Positions 33,115 to 42,962 of a DNA stretch of 64,000 nt are shown piece after piece; the first letter of the stretch is position 1, and each line of letters begins with the position of its first letter. The stretch is taken from contig NZ_CP118956.1 of assembly GCF_029023785.1 (NCBI RefSeq), positions 62,001-126,000 on the forward strand, written 5' to 3'. The stretch comes from Enterococcus faecium. Lineage in GTDB: Bacteria > Bacillota > Bacilli > Lactobacillales > Enterococcaceae. The position numbers were made by a program, and so were the translations under genes. The notes beneath the pieces are model-generated. The model saw only the letters and a program-made list of their open reading frames with translations, was not told where the DNA came from and made no database searches.

Positions 33115-35640
33115 ATGAAAATAGAAACTCGCCAGCAATTATTAGCTGTTTTATCCAATAACGAAACCGGACTGACCACCGCTGAAGTCGCCCAACAGAT
33201 CGACTTAAGCCGCTCCGCCACCAGTCTCTACTTAAACGAGCTCTTACAAGAGGGCACTGTCAAACAGACCGGCACGAAGCCCGTCTATTGGTTGCCCGCC
33301 AGCGCTGCCTCCGAGACTACTGATGACGTCTTCAAAGCCTTTATCGGCAGTCAAGGCAGCGCCCGGGAAGCCATCAAAAAATGTATCGCCGCTGTGATGT
33401 ATCCGCCGTTAGGTCTGCCTTTACTGATCCATGGCCCCAGCGGCGTGGGCAAGAGCTTCTTAGCCAAGCTGATCTATGACTACTTGAAACAAAACAACGC
33501 CAAAGGAGCAGAGAAATTTTTCGTCTTCAACTGTGCCGATTATGCCAACAACCCGGAGCTGCTGTCGTCGATTCTTTTTGGTCACACCAAAGGGGCCTTT
33601 ACCGGCGCTGAAGGCGAGCGGAAAGGTCTGCTGGCGCAAGCGGATCAAGGCGTCCTCTTCTTAGATGAAGTCCACCGCCTATCAAAGGAAAACCAAGAAA
33701 AACTTTTCCAATTTATGGATAGCGGCAATTTCCGTCCTATCGGTGAAGACGAGAAACTCCAACATTCCCAAGTCCGCCTTTTATTCGCCACCACCGAAAC
33801 ACCGGAGGAAGTTCTGCTGCCCACCTTTTATCGCCGAATCTCTGTGATCATAGATCTGCCTTCTTTCCATGAACGACCGATCTATGAGCGCTTTGAGCTG
33901 ATCAAGTATCTTTTCCTGCAAGAAGCCAAACGGATCAAGCGGGACTTGGCCATCAGTCAGGAATTATTGGACTACCTTAGCGAGCGGGCCTATCCCGGCA
34001 ATGTCGGCAGTCTGGCTAACGAGATCCGCATGTATTGTGCCGGCGCTTTACAAAAGAATCCGACAGCGGAGACCATTGCGCTCATTTTAGGCAACGAACG
34101 CCCCTCCTTGGAGCTGCATTTCGACCAGATCAACGAGGCCTTTGCTCCTGATGACCTGCAAACCCAACAAGTCCAGCTTCAACAACTGTTAGCTAGCGAC
34201 CAAACGCTGCTCCAGATTCAAGAGGAGCTGGCGAGCCTTCATCATCACTTACGCCATGAAGCAGGCAGTGTCTGCACCACGGCCTTGGGGGAACGAGTGA
34301 CCGCTAGCATCCAAGAGCAAAATCGACGCGTACTAGGGGATCTGCCCTTGACGGAGGAAGCCACCGCCACCGTCAGCTGTTTCTTGGACTTTACCAAGAA
34401 TCAACTGCCGATGACCCTCTGGGAAAACCTTCAGTATCGCTTATTGAAGGAACAGCCCCGAACCTATCACTTGGCTCAATTATTGACCAAAGAACTGCCT
34501 TTGGAGCTGATTCCGGCAGCCAAATGCTTGTTGGCGATCCTACTCATAGGTTCTGTCAATGAAGAGATCCGCTATCACGCCCTCTTGGTGGCTCACGGGG
34601 AGCGCACCGCCTCCAGTATCCAAGGGGTCGCCAACAAAATGTGCGGCGAGTACCTTTTCGACGCCATCAATATGCCCCTCACCTCCTCGGTCCATGATAT
34701 CGTGGCTCAGGTGAAGAACTGGCTCTCGGAACGGGAGACCGGTGACGGCGTGATCATGCTGGTGGATATGGGCTCTCTGACCCAGCTTTACAAGAGCTTG
34801 AAGCCCCAGATTCTGGGAGAACTTTTGGTAATCAACAACCTCACCACCTCCTTCGCTTTGGAGATCGGCCAACAGCTGTTGAACGGCAGCCGTTTCCACA
34901 CCATCGCCAAGGCAGCGGAAGAAAACTTCGTCACCAACGTCCAATATTTTGAAGGCTTCTCCGTGGAGAAAAACATCATCATCTCCAGCATTTCCGGCCG
35001 GGACGTTTCCAAGAAACTGCGGGGCATCTGCCAACAATACGTGAAGCCGGATATCAAGCTGATCATTCTGAATTACAACGAACTCAGCGCCGCCATCGAC
35101 CGCGCCGCCGACGAAACGGAATACTTGAAGGAGACTTCCTTGATCCTGACCACTTCCTACTTGGATACCGACGTCGCTGTACCAACATTGAATCTGTTGG
35201 ACGTGCTGGATGACAATGCTGAACAACAATTGGAGCAGTCCTTCCATCACTTGATCCATCCCAACAACGTCAAACCGATGCTGAATGAATTCATCCACTT
35301 CTTCTCCAAAGAAGGCCTTTCGGAGAAACTGGAATTTCTCAACCCTGACGTGATCATTCGTCAGGTGGAAGACACCACCGACAAGTGTGAACGCCGCTTC
35401 GGTCTGCAGCTGAATGCCAAGATGAAATTCAACTTGACGATGCACCTGGCCTTGATGGTGGAACGTACTATTCTCGGCGGTGCCGATTACCCGCTACCGG
35501 AAGAACTCAGCAGCCTTAAGCTCAACGACAAACCTTTCGAAGCGAATATCAAAACGATTTTGTATAATCTGGAGCAGTTTTACCGGATCACGATTTCTGA
35601 TTGGGAGCTGTATGTGTTGTATGAGATTTTGGGTGGGTAG
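33115..35640 (+). CDS. LevR-type sigma-54-dependent activator with PRDs
   Basis: 841 residues from ATG 33115 (GGGAG nine bases upstream). Order: winged HTH (TTAEVAQQIDLSRSATSLYL), AAA+ domain with Walker A GPSGVGKS (about 110), GAFTGA sigma-54 contact loop (about 163) and Walker B LFLDEVHR, then PRD, EIIA-Man-like, EIIB-like and second PRD domains. It is expected to activate the sigma-54 promoter at 30248. Phosphorylation of its PRDs by HPr and EIIB couples it to sugar supply. Codon use is more GC-rich than the surroundings, as in the PTS genes, suggesting joint acquisition. Confidence 0.93.
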   Translation: MKIETRQQLLAVLSNNETGLTTAEVAQQIDLSRSATSLYLNELLQEGTVKQTGTKPVYWLPASAASETTDDVFKAFIGSQGSAREAIKKCIAAVMYPPLGLPLLIHGPSGVGKSFLAKLIYDYLKQNNAKGAEKFFVFNCADYANNPELLSSILFGHTKGAFTGAEGERKGLLAQADQGVLFLDEVHRLSKENQEKLFQFMDSGNFRPIGEDEKLQHSQVRLLFATTETPEEVLLPTFYRRISVIIDLPSFHERPIYERFELIKYLFLQEAKRIKRDLAISQELLDYLSERAYPGNVGSLANEIRMYCAGALQKNPTAETIALILGNERPSLELHFDQINEAFAPDDLQTQQVQLQQLLASDQTLLQIQEELASLHHHLRHEAGSVCTTALGERVTASIQEQNRRVLGDLPLTEEATATVSCFLDFTKNQLPMTLWENLQYRLLKEQPRTYHLAQLLTKELPLELIPAAKCLLAILLIGSVNEEIRYHALLVAHGERTASSIQGVANKMCGEYLFDAINMPLTSSVHDIVAQVKNWLSERETGDGVIMLVDMGSLTQLYKSLKPQILGELLVINNLTTSFALEIGQQLLNGSRFHTIAKAAEENFVTNVQYFEGFSVEKNIIISSISGRDVSKKLRGICQQYVKPDIKLIILNYNELSAAIDRAADETEYLKETSLILTTSYLDTDVAVPTLNLLDVLDDNAEQQLEQSFHHLIHPNNVKPMLNEFIHFFSKEGLSEKLEFLNPDVIIRQVEDTTDKCERRFGLQLNAKMKFNLTMHLALMVERTILGGADYPLPEELSSLKLNDKPFEANIKTILYNLEQFYRITISDWELYVLYEILGG

Positions 35641-35669
35641 TTGACCTAAGCAACTCCTTTTGAACGCTA

Positions 35670-35725
35670 TAAAAGACCGCCACGACTCCTGTCTTCATCG
35701 ACAGTTGACCGTGGCGGTCTCTTTC
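35670..35725. terminator. bidirectional terminator
   Basis: AAAGACCGCCACG...CGTGGCGGTCTCTTTCT; it lies between the convergent activator and surface-protein genes and has A and T runs on both sides. Confidence 0.85.
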
Positions 35726-35727
35726 TA

Positions 35728-36098
35728 CTAGTTACTTTGTGAGCTTTTTCTTCTCGTCTTCGGATGCAGGTAGTAGAGTACGCCGCAACCCATCACCATG
35801 ATCCCTAAGATGATACTGGCGATCATGCCTTTGCCACCGGCAGCCGGCAGCGTATACTGGTTAAAGTTCGGTAGATGCAGGGCACTTCTGCTATCTCTGT
35901 AAAAGGCCGGTGGGGCGTGGGTGCCATACCCTTGGATAGCGATTTTATCCACCGGCAGTTCCTCTGAATTATTGACAGAAATGATCCAATACCCCGACGG
36001 CAGCTGATACCCTGGTAATGCTTTCGTTTCCATCAACAGGTAGTCGCCATCTTCTAATCCTTCAAACGCAATCTCGCCGCCATCTTCATTACTGATAT
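35728..36098 (-). pseudogene. C-terminal fragment of a sortase-anchored pilin-like protein
   Basis: About 122 native residues remain: a prealbumin-like/SpaA-type strand region (GDYLLMETKALPGYQLPSG), an anchoring motif YTLPAAGG (an LPxTG variant), a hydrophobic helix (IILGIMVMGCGVLYY) and a basic tail (KTRRKSS). The N-terminus is cut by IS1216 copy 3 at 36099. It was a cell-wall protein or minor pilin of a neighbouring locus. Confidence 0.8.
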
Positions 36099-36907
36099 GG
36101 TTCTGTTGCAAAGTTTTAAATAAAGAATAAAATTCCTTACGGTATCTATGATTTAAGCTGGGATTCCCAATAATACCTTGATTTCAGTACAGACCGAAAA
36201 CCCGAAGAGAGTGCCTTCTTTTCGGGTTTTCTTATATAATCCTCGGATGGCTTCCATGCCTTTAATCGTGGTAGAGGCATTGCGTAAACTTCGATAGAAT
36301 TTATTGCGTCTCTTTACTGGACGATGGTCTTGTTCAATCAAATTATTCAGGTATTTAATGGTACGATGTTCTGTCCCTTGATAAAAGCCGTATTCTTTTA
36401 GTTTCTTAAAGGCACTTGTAATAGAGGGGGCTTTATCTGTGACTACAACCTTCGGTTCATCAAACTGCTTCACTAACCGCTTAAGAAAAGCATAGGCTGC
36501 TTGTGTGTCCCGTTTTTTACGTAACCAAATATCCAAGGTTAAACCATCTGCATCGATGGCTCGATACAAATAATGCCATTTTCCTTTAATTTTGATGTAC
36601 GTTTCATCCATTTTCCATGAATAAAAGGATTTTTTATTTTTCTTTTTCCAAATTTGATAGAGTAGTTTGCCATATTCTTGCACCCAACGATAAATCGTCG
36701 TATGAGAAACGTTAATGCCACGATCATATAAGATTTCTTGAACTTCACGATAGCTAAGGTTATAACGAAGATAGTAGCCCACGGCTACAATAATCACATC
36801 CTGCTGAAATTGCTTTCCTTTAAAATGATTCATCGTCATTCCTCCTGCTATCTTTTTCTATTATTCTACCTTATTTGATAGTAGATTTAAAACTTTGCAA
36901 CAGAACC
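36099..36907 (-). mobile_element. IS1216-type element, copy 3 (809 bp)
   Basis: Ends GGTTCTGTTGCAAAGTTTTA at 36099 and inverse at 36907. Flanks ACTGATAT and ATTTAGAG differ. Confidence 0.93.
36153..36833 (-). CDS. IS1216-type transposase, copy 3
   Basis: 226 residues, intact DDE core. It has RNASTTIKG where the other copies have RTASTTIKG. Confidence 0.92.
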   Translation of the reverse strand: MNHFKGKQFQQDVIIVAVGYYLRYNLSYREVQEILYDRGINVSHTTIYRWVQEYGKLLYQIWKKKNKKSFYSWKMDETYIKIKGKWHYLYRAIDADGLTLDIWLRKKRDTQAAYAFLKRLVKQFDEPKVVVTDKAPSITSAFKKLKEYGFYQGTEHRTIKYLNNLIEQDHRPVKRRNKFYRSLRNASTTIKGMEAIRGLYKKTRKEGTLFGFSVCTEIKVLLGIPA

Positions 36908-37012
36908 ATTTAGAGGGACGACTTTTGATGATTGAGCGGTCCTCAGATATCTCATTACGATAAGATATCATCAAAAGACAAATTATTACTTATATAGGTT
37001 GAATTAAATACT

Positions 37013-37205
37013 TTACATCCGCACGCACAGTCGGTCAATCACCTCAAGGGGACGCTCGTTTACATCGGCTAAGAAACCGCGGACCGACTGTTTGATTTTC
37101 TGGACGTGGTCAAAAAAAACATTGTTGATGACCGATTCCTTGAGCCACTTCCAAACGCCTTCCATTAGGTTCAACTGAGGGCTGTAGGGAGAGGGAGGAA
37201 GATGA
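37013..37205 (-). pseudogene. IS630-family transposase C-terminal remnant
   Basis: On the minus strand it reads LPPSPYSPQLNLMEGVWKWL then KESVINNVFFDHVQK ... LEVIDRLCVRM and stop. PYSPxLNxxE with the catalytic Glu is the hallmark of the IS630/DDE_3 family. The upstream part is replaced by the HAD gene fragment. Confidence 0.8.
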
Positions 37206-37596
37206 GTGCCAGGCGCCTAGCGTTTTCTTCAAAAAATTCTAACATTCCTTCTTTTACTAACAATTCGCGAGTCGAAGCGATCGTACGATGAGTCAAGATA
37301 TAATGTTTAGATCCTTGTTGTTTCAATTGCGTCAATGTGTCATACACATGATCAAATGTGACAGGTTGGCGTGTATCAAGCGTTTCGTATTGATGGAAAT
37401 CATCTGAGAATTCTCGAAAGTCCAAATGATATTTTTCAGTCAATGCTTTTGAAGATTTTTCTTTCAATAATCGATAAACAGCTTTTGGATCAGCAACTAC
37501 TTGCCGATCTTCTAAAGCTTTCATCATGCTGTCAAGCATGATCGGATACGTATCGAACAACGTCCCGTCAAAATCCCATATATATGAATCAAACAT
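37206..37596 (-). pseudogene. HAD-family hydrolase truncated at the IS630 remnant
   Basis: About 128 native residues from ATG 37596: motif I YIWDFDGTLFDTYP, a helical cap, and motif II LTHRTIASTRELL. Motifs III and IV are lost; after EFFEEN the frame runs into IS630 sequence. A phosphoglycolate-phosphatase-like enzyme is likely, but it cannot be active. Confidence 0.8.
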
Positions 37597-37614
37597 TATT
37601 TTCTCACTATCTTC

Positions 37615-38958
37615 CTAATTTTTAAATGAATGGATTGGTGCCGGGATCCGCCCGCCTCGTTGGATAAAGTCCGTCGATTTCGCCGAATTCGTCCGCATGA
37701 CTGGAGCAGTCCCCAGCAAACCGCCGAATTCGACAGAATCGCCGACTTTTTTATCTTTAGCGGGGATGATCCGCACCGCCGTTGTTTTATGATTGATGAC
37801 ACCGATCGCAGCTTCATCAGCGATCATCGCCGCAATCGTCTCCGCTGGTGTATCTCCTGGGATCGCGATCATGTCCAGACCCACTGAACAAATGGCGGTC
37901 ATCGCTTCTAATTTCTCCAGATTCAGATAGCCTTCTTCTACGGCTTTGATCATACCTGCATCTTCAGAAACCGGAATGAATGCGCCTGATAAGCCTCCCA
38001 CATGGTTGCAGGCCATCACGCCGCCTTTTTTCACAGCATCGTTCAATAAAGCCAGTGCGGCAGTTGTACCGTGTGTGCCGACAGATTCCAAGCCCATTTC
38101 TTCCAAGATCAACGCGACACTATCACCAACTGCCGGAGTAGGAGCTAATGACAGATCCACAATACCAAAGGGTACGTGCAATCGCTCAGAAGCGATTTGA
38201 CCGACTAATTGTCCCATCCGCGTGATTTTAAATGCCGTCTTCTTAACTGTTTCAGCAACCACATCGAAAGATTCGCCTTTGACCTTTTCCAGAGCGCGTT
38301 TTACTACGCCCGGTCCGCTGACACCGACATTGATCTCGCAATCTGCTTCACCGACCCCGTGGAATGCTCCCGCCATGAAAGGATTGTCTTCCACCGCATT
38401 CGCAAAGACTACCAACTTCGCACAGCCCATATCTGAAGCTTCGGCGGTTTGTTTGATGGTTTCACCCATCAATTTGACAGCGTCCATATTGATCCCTGCC
38501 CGTGTCGAACCAATATTGACAGAAGAACAGACAAATTCTGTTTCTGCCAAGGCTTCCGGAATCGATTGGATCAAGGACAGGTCCGCTCCTTGATAGCCTT
38601 TTTCAACTAATGCGCTATACCCGCCGATAAAATTGATCCCCACCGCTTTTGCGGCTTTGTCCAAAACTCGCGCAAAAGCAACACAGTCTTGCCCGCCGCT
38701 TGCGGAAGCAACGATTGCGATCGGCGTTACCGAGATCCGCTTGTTGATGATGGGGATCCCAAATTCACTGGCGATCTCGTCACCGACTTTTACAAGATTT
38801 TTCGCTTTGCTGGTGATTTTATTATAGATATTTTGACAAGTCTTTTCTGTGCTGGCATCGATACAGTCCAACAATGAAATACCCATTGTGATCGTCCGGA
38901 TATCAAGATTTTCTTCTTCTACCATCCGGATCGTTTCAAGAATTTGTTTTGTTTCCAT
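37615..38958 (-). CDS. UPF0210 (DUF711) family protein
   Basis: 447 residues; GGAGGG lies before two consecutive ATGs, and the second (38958) has better spacing. Conserved blocks: [49 protein letters not shown]-like [10 protein letters not shown], and [15 protein letters not shown] glycyl-radical-fold-like family of unknown reaction. It is almost always paired with the ACT protein just upstream, as here. Confidence 0.92.
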   Translation of the reverse strand: METKQILETIRMVEEENLDIRTITMGISLLDCIDASTEKTCQNIYNKITSKAKNLVKVGDEIASEFGIPIINKRISVTPIAIVASASGGQDCVAFARVLDKAAKAVGINFIGGYSALVEKGYQGADLSLIQSIPEALAETEFVCSSVNIGSTRAGINMDAVKLMGETIKQTAEASDMGCAKLVVFANAVEDNPFMAGAFHGVGEADCEINVGVSGPGVVKRALEKVKGESFDVVAETVKKTAFKITRMGQLVGQIASERLHVPFGIVDLSLAPTPAVGDSVALILEEMGLESVGTHGTTAALALLNDAVKKGGVMACNHVGGLSGAFIPVSEDAGMIKAVEEGYLNLEKLEAMTAICSVGLDMIAIPGDTPAETIAAMIADEAAIGVINHKTTAVRIIPAKDKKVGDSVEFGGLLGTAPVMRTNSAKSTDFIQRGGRIPAPIHSFKN

Positions 38959-38972
38959 CATTTCCCTCCGAA

Positions 38973-39239
38973 TTATAGTTTATGCATCGCATTGAAGATC
39001 TCTTCATTTTGAATGCTGATTTTGACGCCCAACGTGTTTTCAACTTGACTCAATGCTTGCTTGATCGCTTCTAAATCAGCCTCTGGTTGCATTTGCAACA
39101 TCATCATCATGGTAAAATAATCTTCCATGATCGTTTGAGATACATCTAGAATATTGATATTCAATTCTGCCAACTTCTGGCTGACACCGGCAATGATCCC
39201 AACCTTGTCCTTCCCGACCACCGTTAAAATAGCTTTCAT
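38973..39239 (-). CDS. ACT-domain protein (UPF0237)
   Basis: 88 residues, one ACT domain: [20 protein letters not shown] then [18 protein letters not shown] domains bind amino acids as allosteric sensors. It is 14 bp upstream of the UPF0210 gene and surely co-transcribed. The ligand is unknown. Confidence 0.92.
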   Translation of the reverse strand: MKAILTVVGKDKVGIIAGVSQKLAELNINILDVSQTIMEDYFTMMMMLQMQPEADLEAIKQALSQVENTLGVKISIQNEEIFNAMHKL

Positions 39240-39341
39240 TATTCTTATTCCTCCAATTTTTTCAATAGTATACCATAATTTATGATAGTTTTATGAAAAA
39301 TTCTGAAACAAAGGGCTATTTCCTTCAGCCAATATTCGTCT

Positions 39342-40010
39342 TTAGAGGATCGATTTATTGACGATCTGCAAGTTCTTATCAAAGCGGTAGTGGATCGGCT
39401 GCGCATTGGGAATATCAATGGTATCCATTTGGTCTTCCGGTACATCCTCCAAATATTTCACCAGTGCCCGCAGACTGTTGCCATGTCCGGTAATCAAAAC
39501 ATTCTTACCCGAACCCAACAGCGGCGCGATCTCATCTTGCCATAATGGCGCGACCCGCTGGACCGTCATTTGCAGATTTTCTCCATGAGGAATGTCTTGA
39601 TCTGCCAATTGTGCGTAACGGCGATCAAAATGGTTTTCTTCTACTAATGGAGGCATTTCATAATAATCTCGACGCCAGCGTTTGACTTGATCTGCCCCGA
39701 ATTCTCGTGCCATTTCATCCTTATTTTTCCCTACTAAAGCGCCATAATGCCGCTCGTTCAGACGCCAGGTTTTAAATGTCGGTATCCATAACTGATCGCT
39801 TTCTTCTAAGATGATCTGGCAAGTCAATGATGCCCGCTTCAATACTGACGTAAATGCAGCGTCAAACTCGATCTGCGCGTTTTTGATTTTTTCCCCTGCC
39901 TTACGAGCCTGTTCCTGTCCTTTTTCTGTCAGAGAAACATCCAGCCATCCCGTCCAATAATTTTCAAAATTTGCTTCACTTTCCCCGTGCCGCATCAGTA
40001 CTACATCCAT
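39342..40010 (-). CDS. gpmA: 2,3-bisphosphoglycerate-dependent phosphoglycerate mutase
   Basis: 222 residues. LMRHGESEAN (phospho-His motif), ENYWTGWLDVSLTEKG, RLNERHYGALVGKNKDE, and ITGHGNSLRALVKYL (second His). It interconverts 3- and 2-phosphoglycerate in glycolysis. Slightly shorter than the 228 typical of housekeeping copies and with some changes (CQIILEESDQLW), so it may be a second copy. Confidence 0.93.
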   Translation of the reverse strand: MDVVLMRHGESEANFENYWTGWLDVSLTEKGQEQARKAGEKIKNAQIEFDAAFTSVLKRASLTCQIILEESDQLWIPTFKTWRLNERHYGALVGKNKDEMAREFGADQVKRWRRDYYEMPPLVEENHFDRRYAQLADQDIPHGENLQMTVQRVAPLWQDEIAPLLGSGKNVLITGHGNSLRALVKYLEDVPEDQMDTIDIPNAQPIHYRFDKNLQIVNKSIL

Positions 40011-40291
40011 ATGTCTTCTACCTCTCTTCCTTTATTATCCCAGTTTCTTTGAGAAATGTCATTTGCAGTTGACATCTTTTTCATCTTTTTCATAAAATTT
40101 TCTTAAAGCTGTACCAATTGATTTTAAAAAATCTAAAGAACTGAGTTTATGCTATCAAGCATCTTTTTTGTAAGCATTAACAAATTGCTCTTTTTTTGCT
40201 GTATTTTTTGTATAAATCAGCTATTTGTGGTTCTATTAAACTATGGTAATATGTAATTTGCAAATATTCTGAAAAAAATTGAGGAGTTATC

Positions 40292-41150
40292 ATGAGAGAC
40301 CTAACTACAGGCACCCCAGCAAAGTTGATTTTTTTATTTACCATTCCATTACTCGTGGGGAATATTTTCCAACAGTTCTATAATATGGTAGATATGATCA
40401 TTGTTGGGCAAACGATCGGTAAAGAGGCATTGGCAGCAGTCGGCGCGACAGGAAGTATCACATTTTTGATCATTGGTTTTGCTCAAGGTTTGACCGCTGG
40501 ATTATCTATCATCACGGCGCAACGTTTCGGCGCTCAGGATTTTCGCGGTGTAAAGAAAAGTTTTGCTGTTGCTATTATAATTAGTTTCACAGTAACTGCT
40601 ATTTTGACTGTTTTGAGTTTAGTATTTTTACGTCCGTTATTATTGCTGATGCAGACACCGCCGGAGATTATCCAACAAGCACAGGAATTTATCTCCGTGA
40701 TCTTAGGCGGTATGTTTGCCTCAATGGCGTTCAATCTTCTTTCAAATATGATTCGAGCGCTAGGAGATAGCCGAACACCTTTGTTCTTTTTGATTTTCGC
40801 TGTGATCATCAATGTGATTTTGGATTTGGTGTTTATTATCAATTTCCACATGGGGATCGCTGGGGCTGGGTATGCGACAGTTATCGCGCAAATTTCCGCA
40901 AGTTTGATGTGTGTCATCTATATCAAACGGAAAATCCCGTTGCTGCAAGTCTCTAAAAGTGATTTCAAAATAGATAAAGACACTATTTTCACTCATTTAA
41001 ATGCGGGCTTGCCTATGGCTTTCCAATCATCCATCATCGCTATTGGAGCGGTGGTATTGCAGTCTGCTCTAAATAGTTTGGGAACAGATGTCGTAGCGGC
41101 TCAAGCTGCCGCGGGAAGGATCGACCAATTTGCCACTCAGCCAATGATGT
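40292..41150 (+). pseudogene. MATE-family efflux transporter, C-terminus lost
   Basis: About 287 native residues (seven or eight membrane helices). MRDLTTGTPAKLIFLFTIPL, QQFYNMVDMIIVGQTIGKEALAAVG and NVILDLVFIINFHMGIAGAGYATVIAQ are MATE signatures. After RIDQFATQPMMS the sequence becomes the inverted tail of a PTS EIIC gene. A full protein is about 445 residues, so it is non-functional. Confidence 0.88.
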
Positions 41151-41765
41151 CTTCGGTTGTGCGGTCTTTATATTTACTAAATAGCTTGCCAATATAACCA
41201 GACAGTGCATAGCCAACCATATTAAAATGGCCAATAGCAGTTGCATCACTTCCTGTAATCTTACGCATGAAGGGCTGACATAATTGAGGCAATGCTGCGG
41301 AGAAGAAGCCAAGTAATAATCCACCAACGATAATTGCGGCTACATCCGAGAAGTTATGCGCTTTCAAAATCAAAGATAACACACACGCAAAGAACAAACT
41401 ATGACCAGTCGTAAAAAAGATATTTTTGAAAGGAGTAATCCTAGCAATTGCTAAGTTCATGATAAATCCCAAAATCAGCGTACTACTCGTAACAAACACA
41501 AATTCTGTCTGCGCTAATGCTGTCGCTGCTTCAGGAAAAGCAACAACTCCCTTGATATGAAATCCGGTTTGGAACAACGTATTGAAGTTCTGCAAAGCCC
41601 TGTCATGATCGTGCCACCTGCATTAAAGATCAAAAATCCAATAATTGTCTTAGAGGTTCCAGTCAAGACTTCTGTTCCAGACTTTTTTTGTGCTAATAAG
41701 CCTATCATAGCCACAAGCCCTAATAGTACTGCGGGCGTACTTAAGAAGCTAATAATAAAATCCAT
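41150..41765 (-). pseudogene. ascorbate-type PTS EIIC, frameshifted and truncated
   Basis: Start MDFIISFLSTPAVLLGLVAM with AAAGGAAGG upstream. The frame shifts near 41592 (after GGTIMTG), where one missing base separates it from ALQNFNTLFQTGFHIKG in the next frame. That continues to KLFSKYKD and stops at the junction with the MATE gene. Half of the roughly 420-450 residue UlaA/SgaT-like channel is left. Confidence 0.85.
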
Positions 41766-41784
41766 TTTCAGCCTTCCTTTCTAA

Positions 41785-42081
41785 CTACTGTTTTTCTAAC
41801 TCAATAAATGCTTCTTCAAGTTTTATCTTAATTTCATTCTTATCCACAATATTCGCAATGCCAACAATCTTCTGTGGTAAATTTTTTTCTATTAATTCAT
41901 TCGCTACATCAGGCAAAGTAATGATCATATCTCCTTGAAAACCTGGCACACCATCTAAAGATGAATGTTCTACTTCTAACGGAAAGTTATTTTCTTTAAC
42001 AACTTCATTGACTTTGATCTTTAGCATCAAACTTGATCCTACTCCTGCACGGCAAGCTACTAAAGCTTTATGACTATTCAT
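41785..42081 (-). CDS. PTS EIIB, ascorbate/lactose-galactitol fold
   Basis: 98 residues from ATG 42081 (AAGGAGAG upstream), overlapping the end of EIIA. KALVACRAGVGSSLMLKIKV carries the phosphoacceptor Cys at residue 8. It would phosphorylate sugar entering by EIIC, which is broken here. Confidence 0.88.
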   Translation of the reverse strand: MNSHKALVACRAGVGSSLMLKIKVNEVVKENNFPLEVEHSSLDGVPGFQGDMIITLPDVANELIEKNLPQKIVGIANIVDKNEIKIKLEEAFIELEKQ

Positions 42082-42538
42082 GTTTATTCTCTCCTTCTGC
42101 TTTTTCAATATAGTTTTTAAATTCTTCTCTAGATGAAACGACTTTGATAAATTTTAGAAAATCTGGATTTCCTAATAAATTTGCCAATTCTGATAGCAAT
42201 TCAATATGCGCTTGGTTATTCTTGGCGCTTAATGGAAAAAGATATTTAACTGGATCATTGGTGCGATGACCTGAAGTAACTGGGGTCTTCAATCGCATAA
42301 ATCCAATAGCTACATCTTTTGCTCCACTTTCCACCGTTGCATGAGGTAAAGCAATATTTTCAGTAATAACGATATATGGACCGGTCTCTTCGTAAATCTT
42401 CAAAATTGTTTCGACATATTTTTCAGTTACTACATCTGCTTCTAAGAAAGGTTGCAAAGCTTTTCTTATTGCTTCTTCAAAGTTATTTGCCTGAACATCT
42501 AGTTGAATATATTCATCTTTGATTACTTTACTTAACAC
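42074..42538 (-). CDS. PTS EIIA, fructose/mannitol-ascorbate type
   Basis: 154 residues; the start is GTG 42538 with GAGG upstream. The active His lies in ENIALPHATVESGAKD. It overlaps the EIIB start. Its promoter was separated by the IS3 element only 40 bp upstream, so expression is doubtful. Confidence 0.9.
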   Translation of the reverse strand: MLSKVIKDEYIQLDVQANNFEEAIRKALQPFLEADVVTEKYVETILKIYEETGPYIVITENIALPHATVESGAKDVAIGFMRLKTPVTSGHRTNDPVKYLFPLSAKNNQAHIELLSELANLLGNPDFLKFIKVVSSREEFKNYIEKAEGENKHE

Positions 42539-42657
42539 TTATTTCGCCTCTATTTCATTTATTACTTGTGCACGTCTATGGTGTTAGTATCAAATCTTAG
42601 ACAGCTTTTCGTAGAGACAAGAATAAATTAAACTTATCTACGAGAGGATGAATTTTT

Positions 42658-42912
42658 ATGACCCGATATGAAGAAAATTTTAAACAAATGATTGTTGAAC
42701 TGAATCAAACTGGACGTTCTGTTCGAGGGTTAGCGAAAGAATATGGCTTATCTGAAGCAACGATTTACAAATGGAAGAATTTATATTTACCTGATCAGTC
42801 CACAGGACTGACTGGAAAAGAAGTAGCTGAACTGAGAAAAGAAAATGCTCGTTTAAATGAGGAACTTGAAATCTTAAAAAAAGCCGCAGCCATATTCTCT
42901 CGGAAAACCTAA
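42658..42912 (+). CDS. IS3-family OrfA, type B copy 2
   Basis: 84 residues. HTH and coiled coil as in copy 1, with VRG instead of VQG. Slippery A AAA AAA at 42876-42882; orfB lies in the minus-1 phase. Confidence 0.88.
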   Translation: MTRYEENFKQMIVELNQTGRSVRGLAKEYGLSEATIYKWKNLYLPDQSTGLTGKEVAELRKENARLNEELEILKKAAAIFSRKT

Positions 42913-42962
42913 ATTCGCTTGTTCAATTTATTGAAAAATGGTGTAAGGATTACACTGTTTCT

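Noticed and set aside
34540..35445. 301-codon open frame on the minus strand opposite the LevR-type gene
   Set aside because: It mirrors the third codon positions of the intact plus-strand activator, has no family match and no ribosome binding site.
38222..38593. Open frames on the plus strand opposite the UPF0210 gene
   Set aside because: Antisense shadows of a well conserved gene, with low-complexity composition.
40534..40996. Minus-strand frames opposite the MATE gene
   Set aside because: The plus strand has clear transporter signatures; the antisense frames do not.
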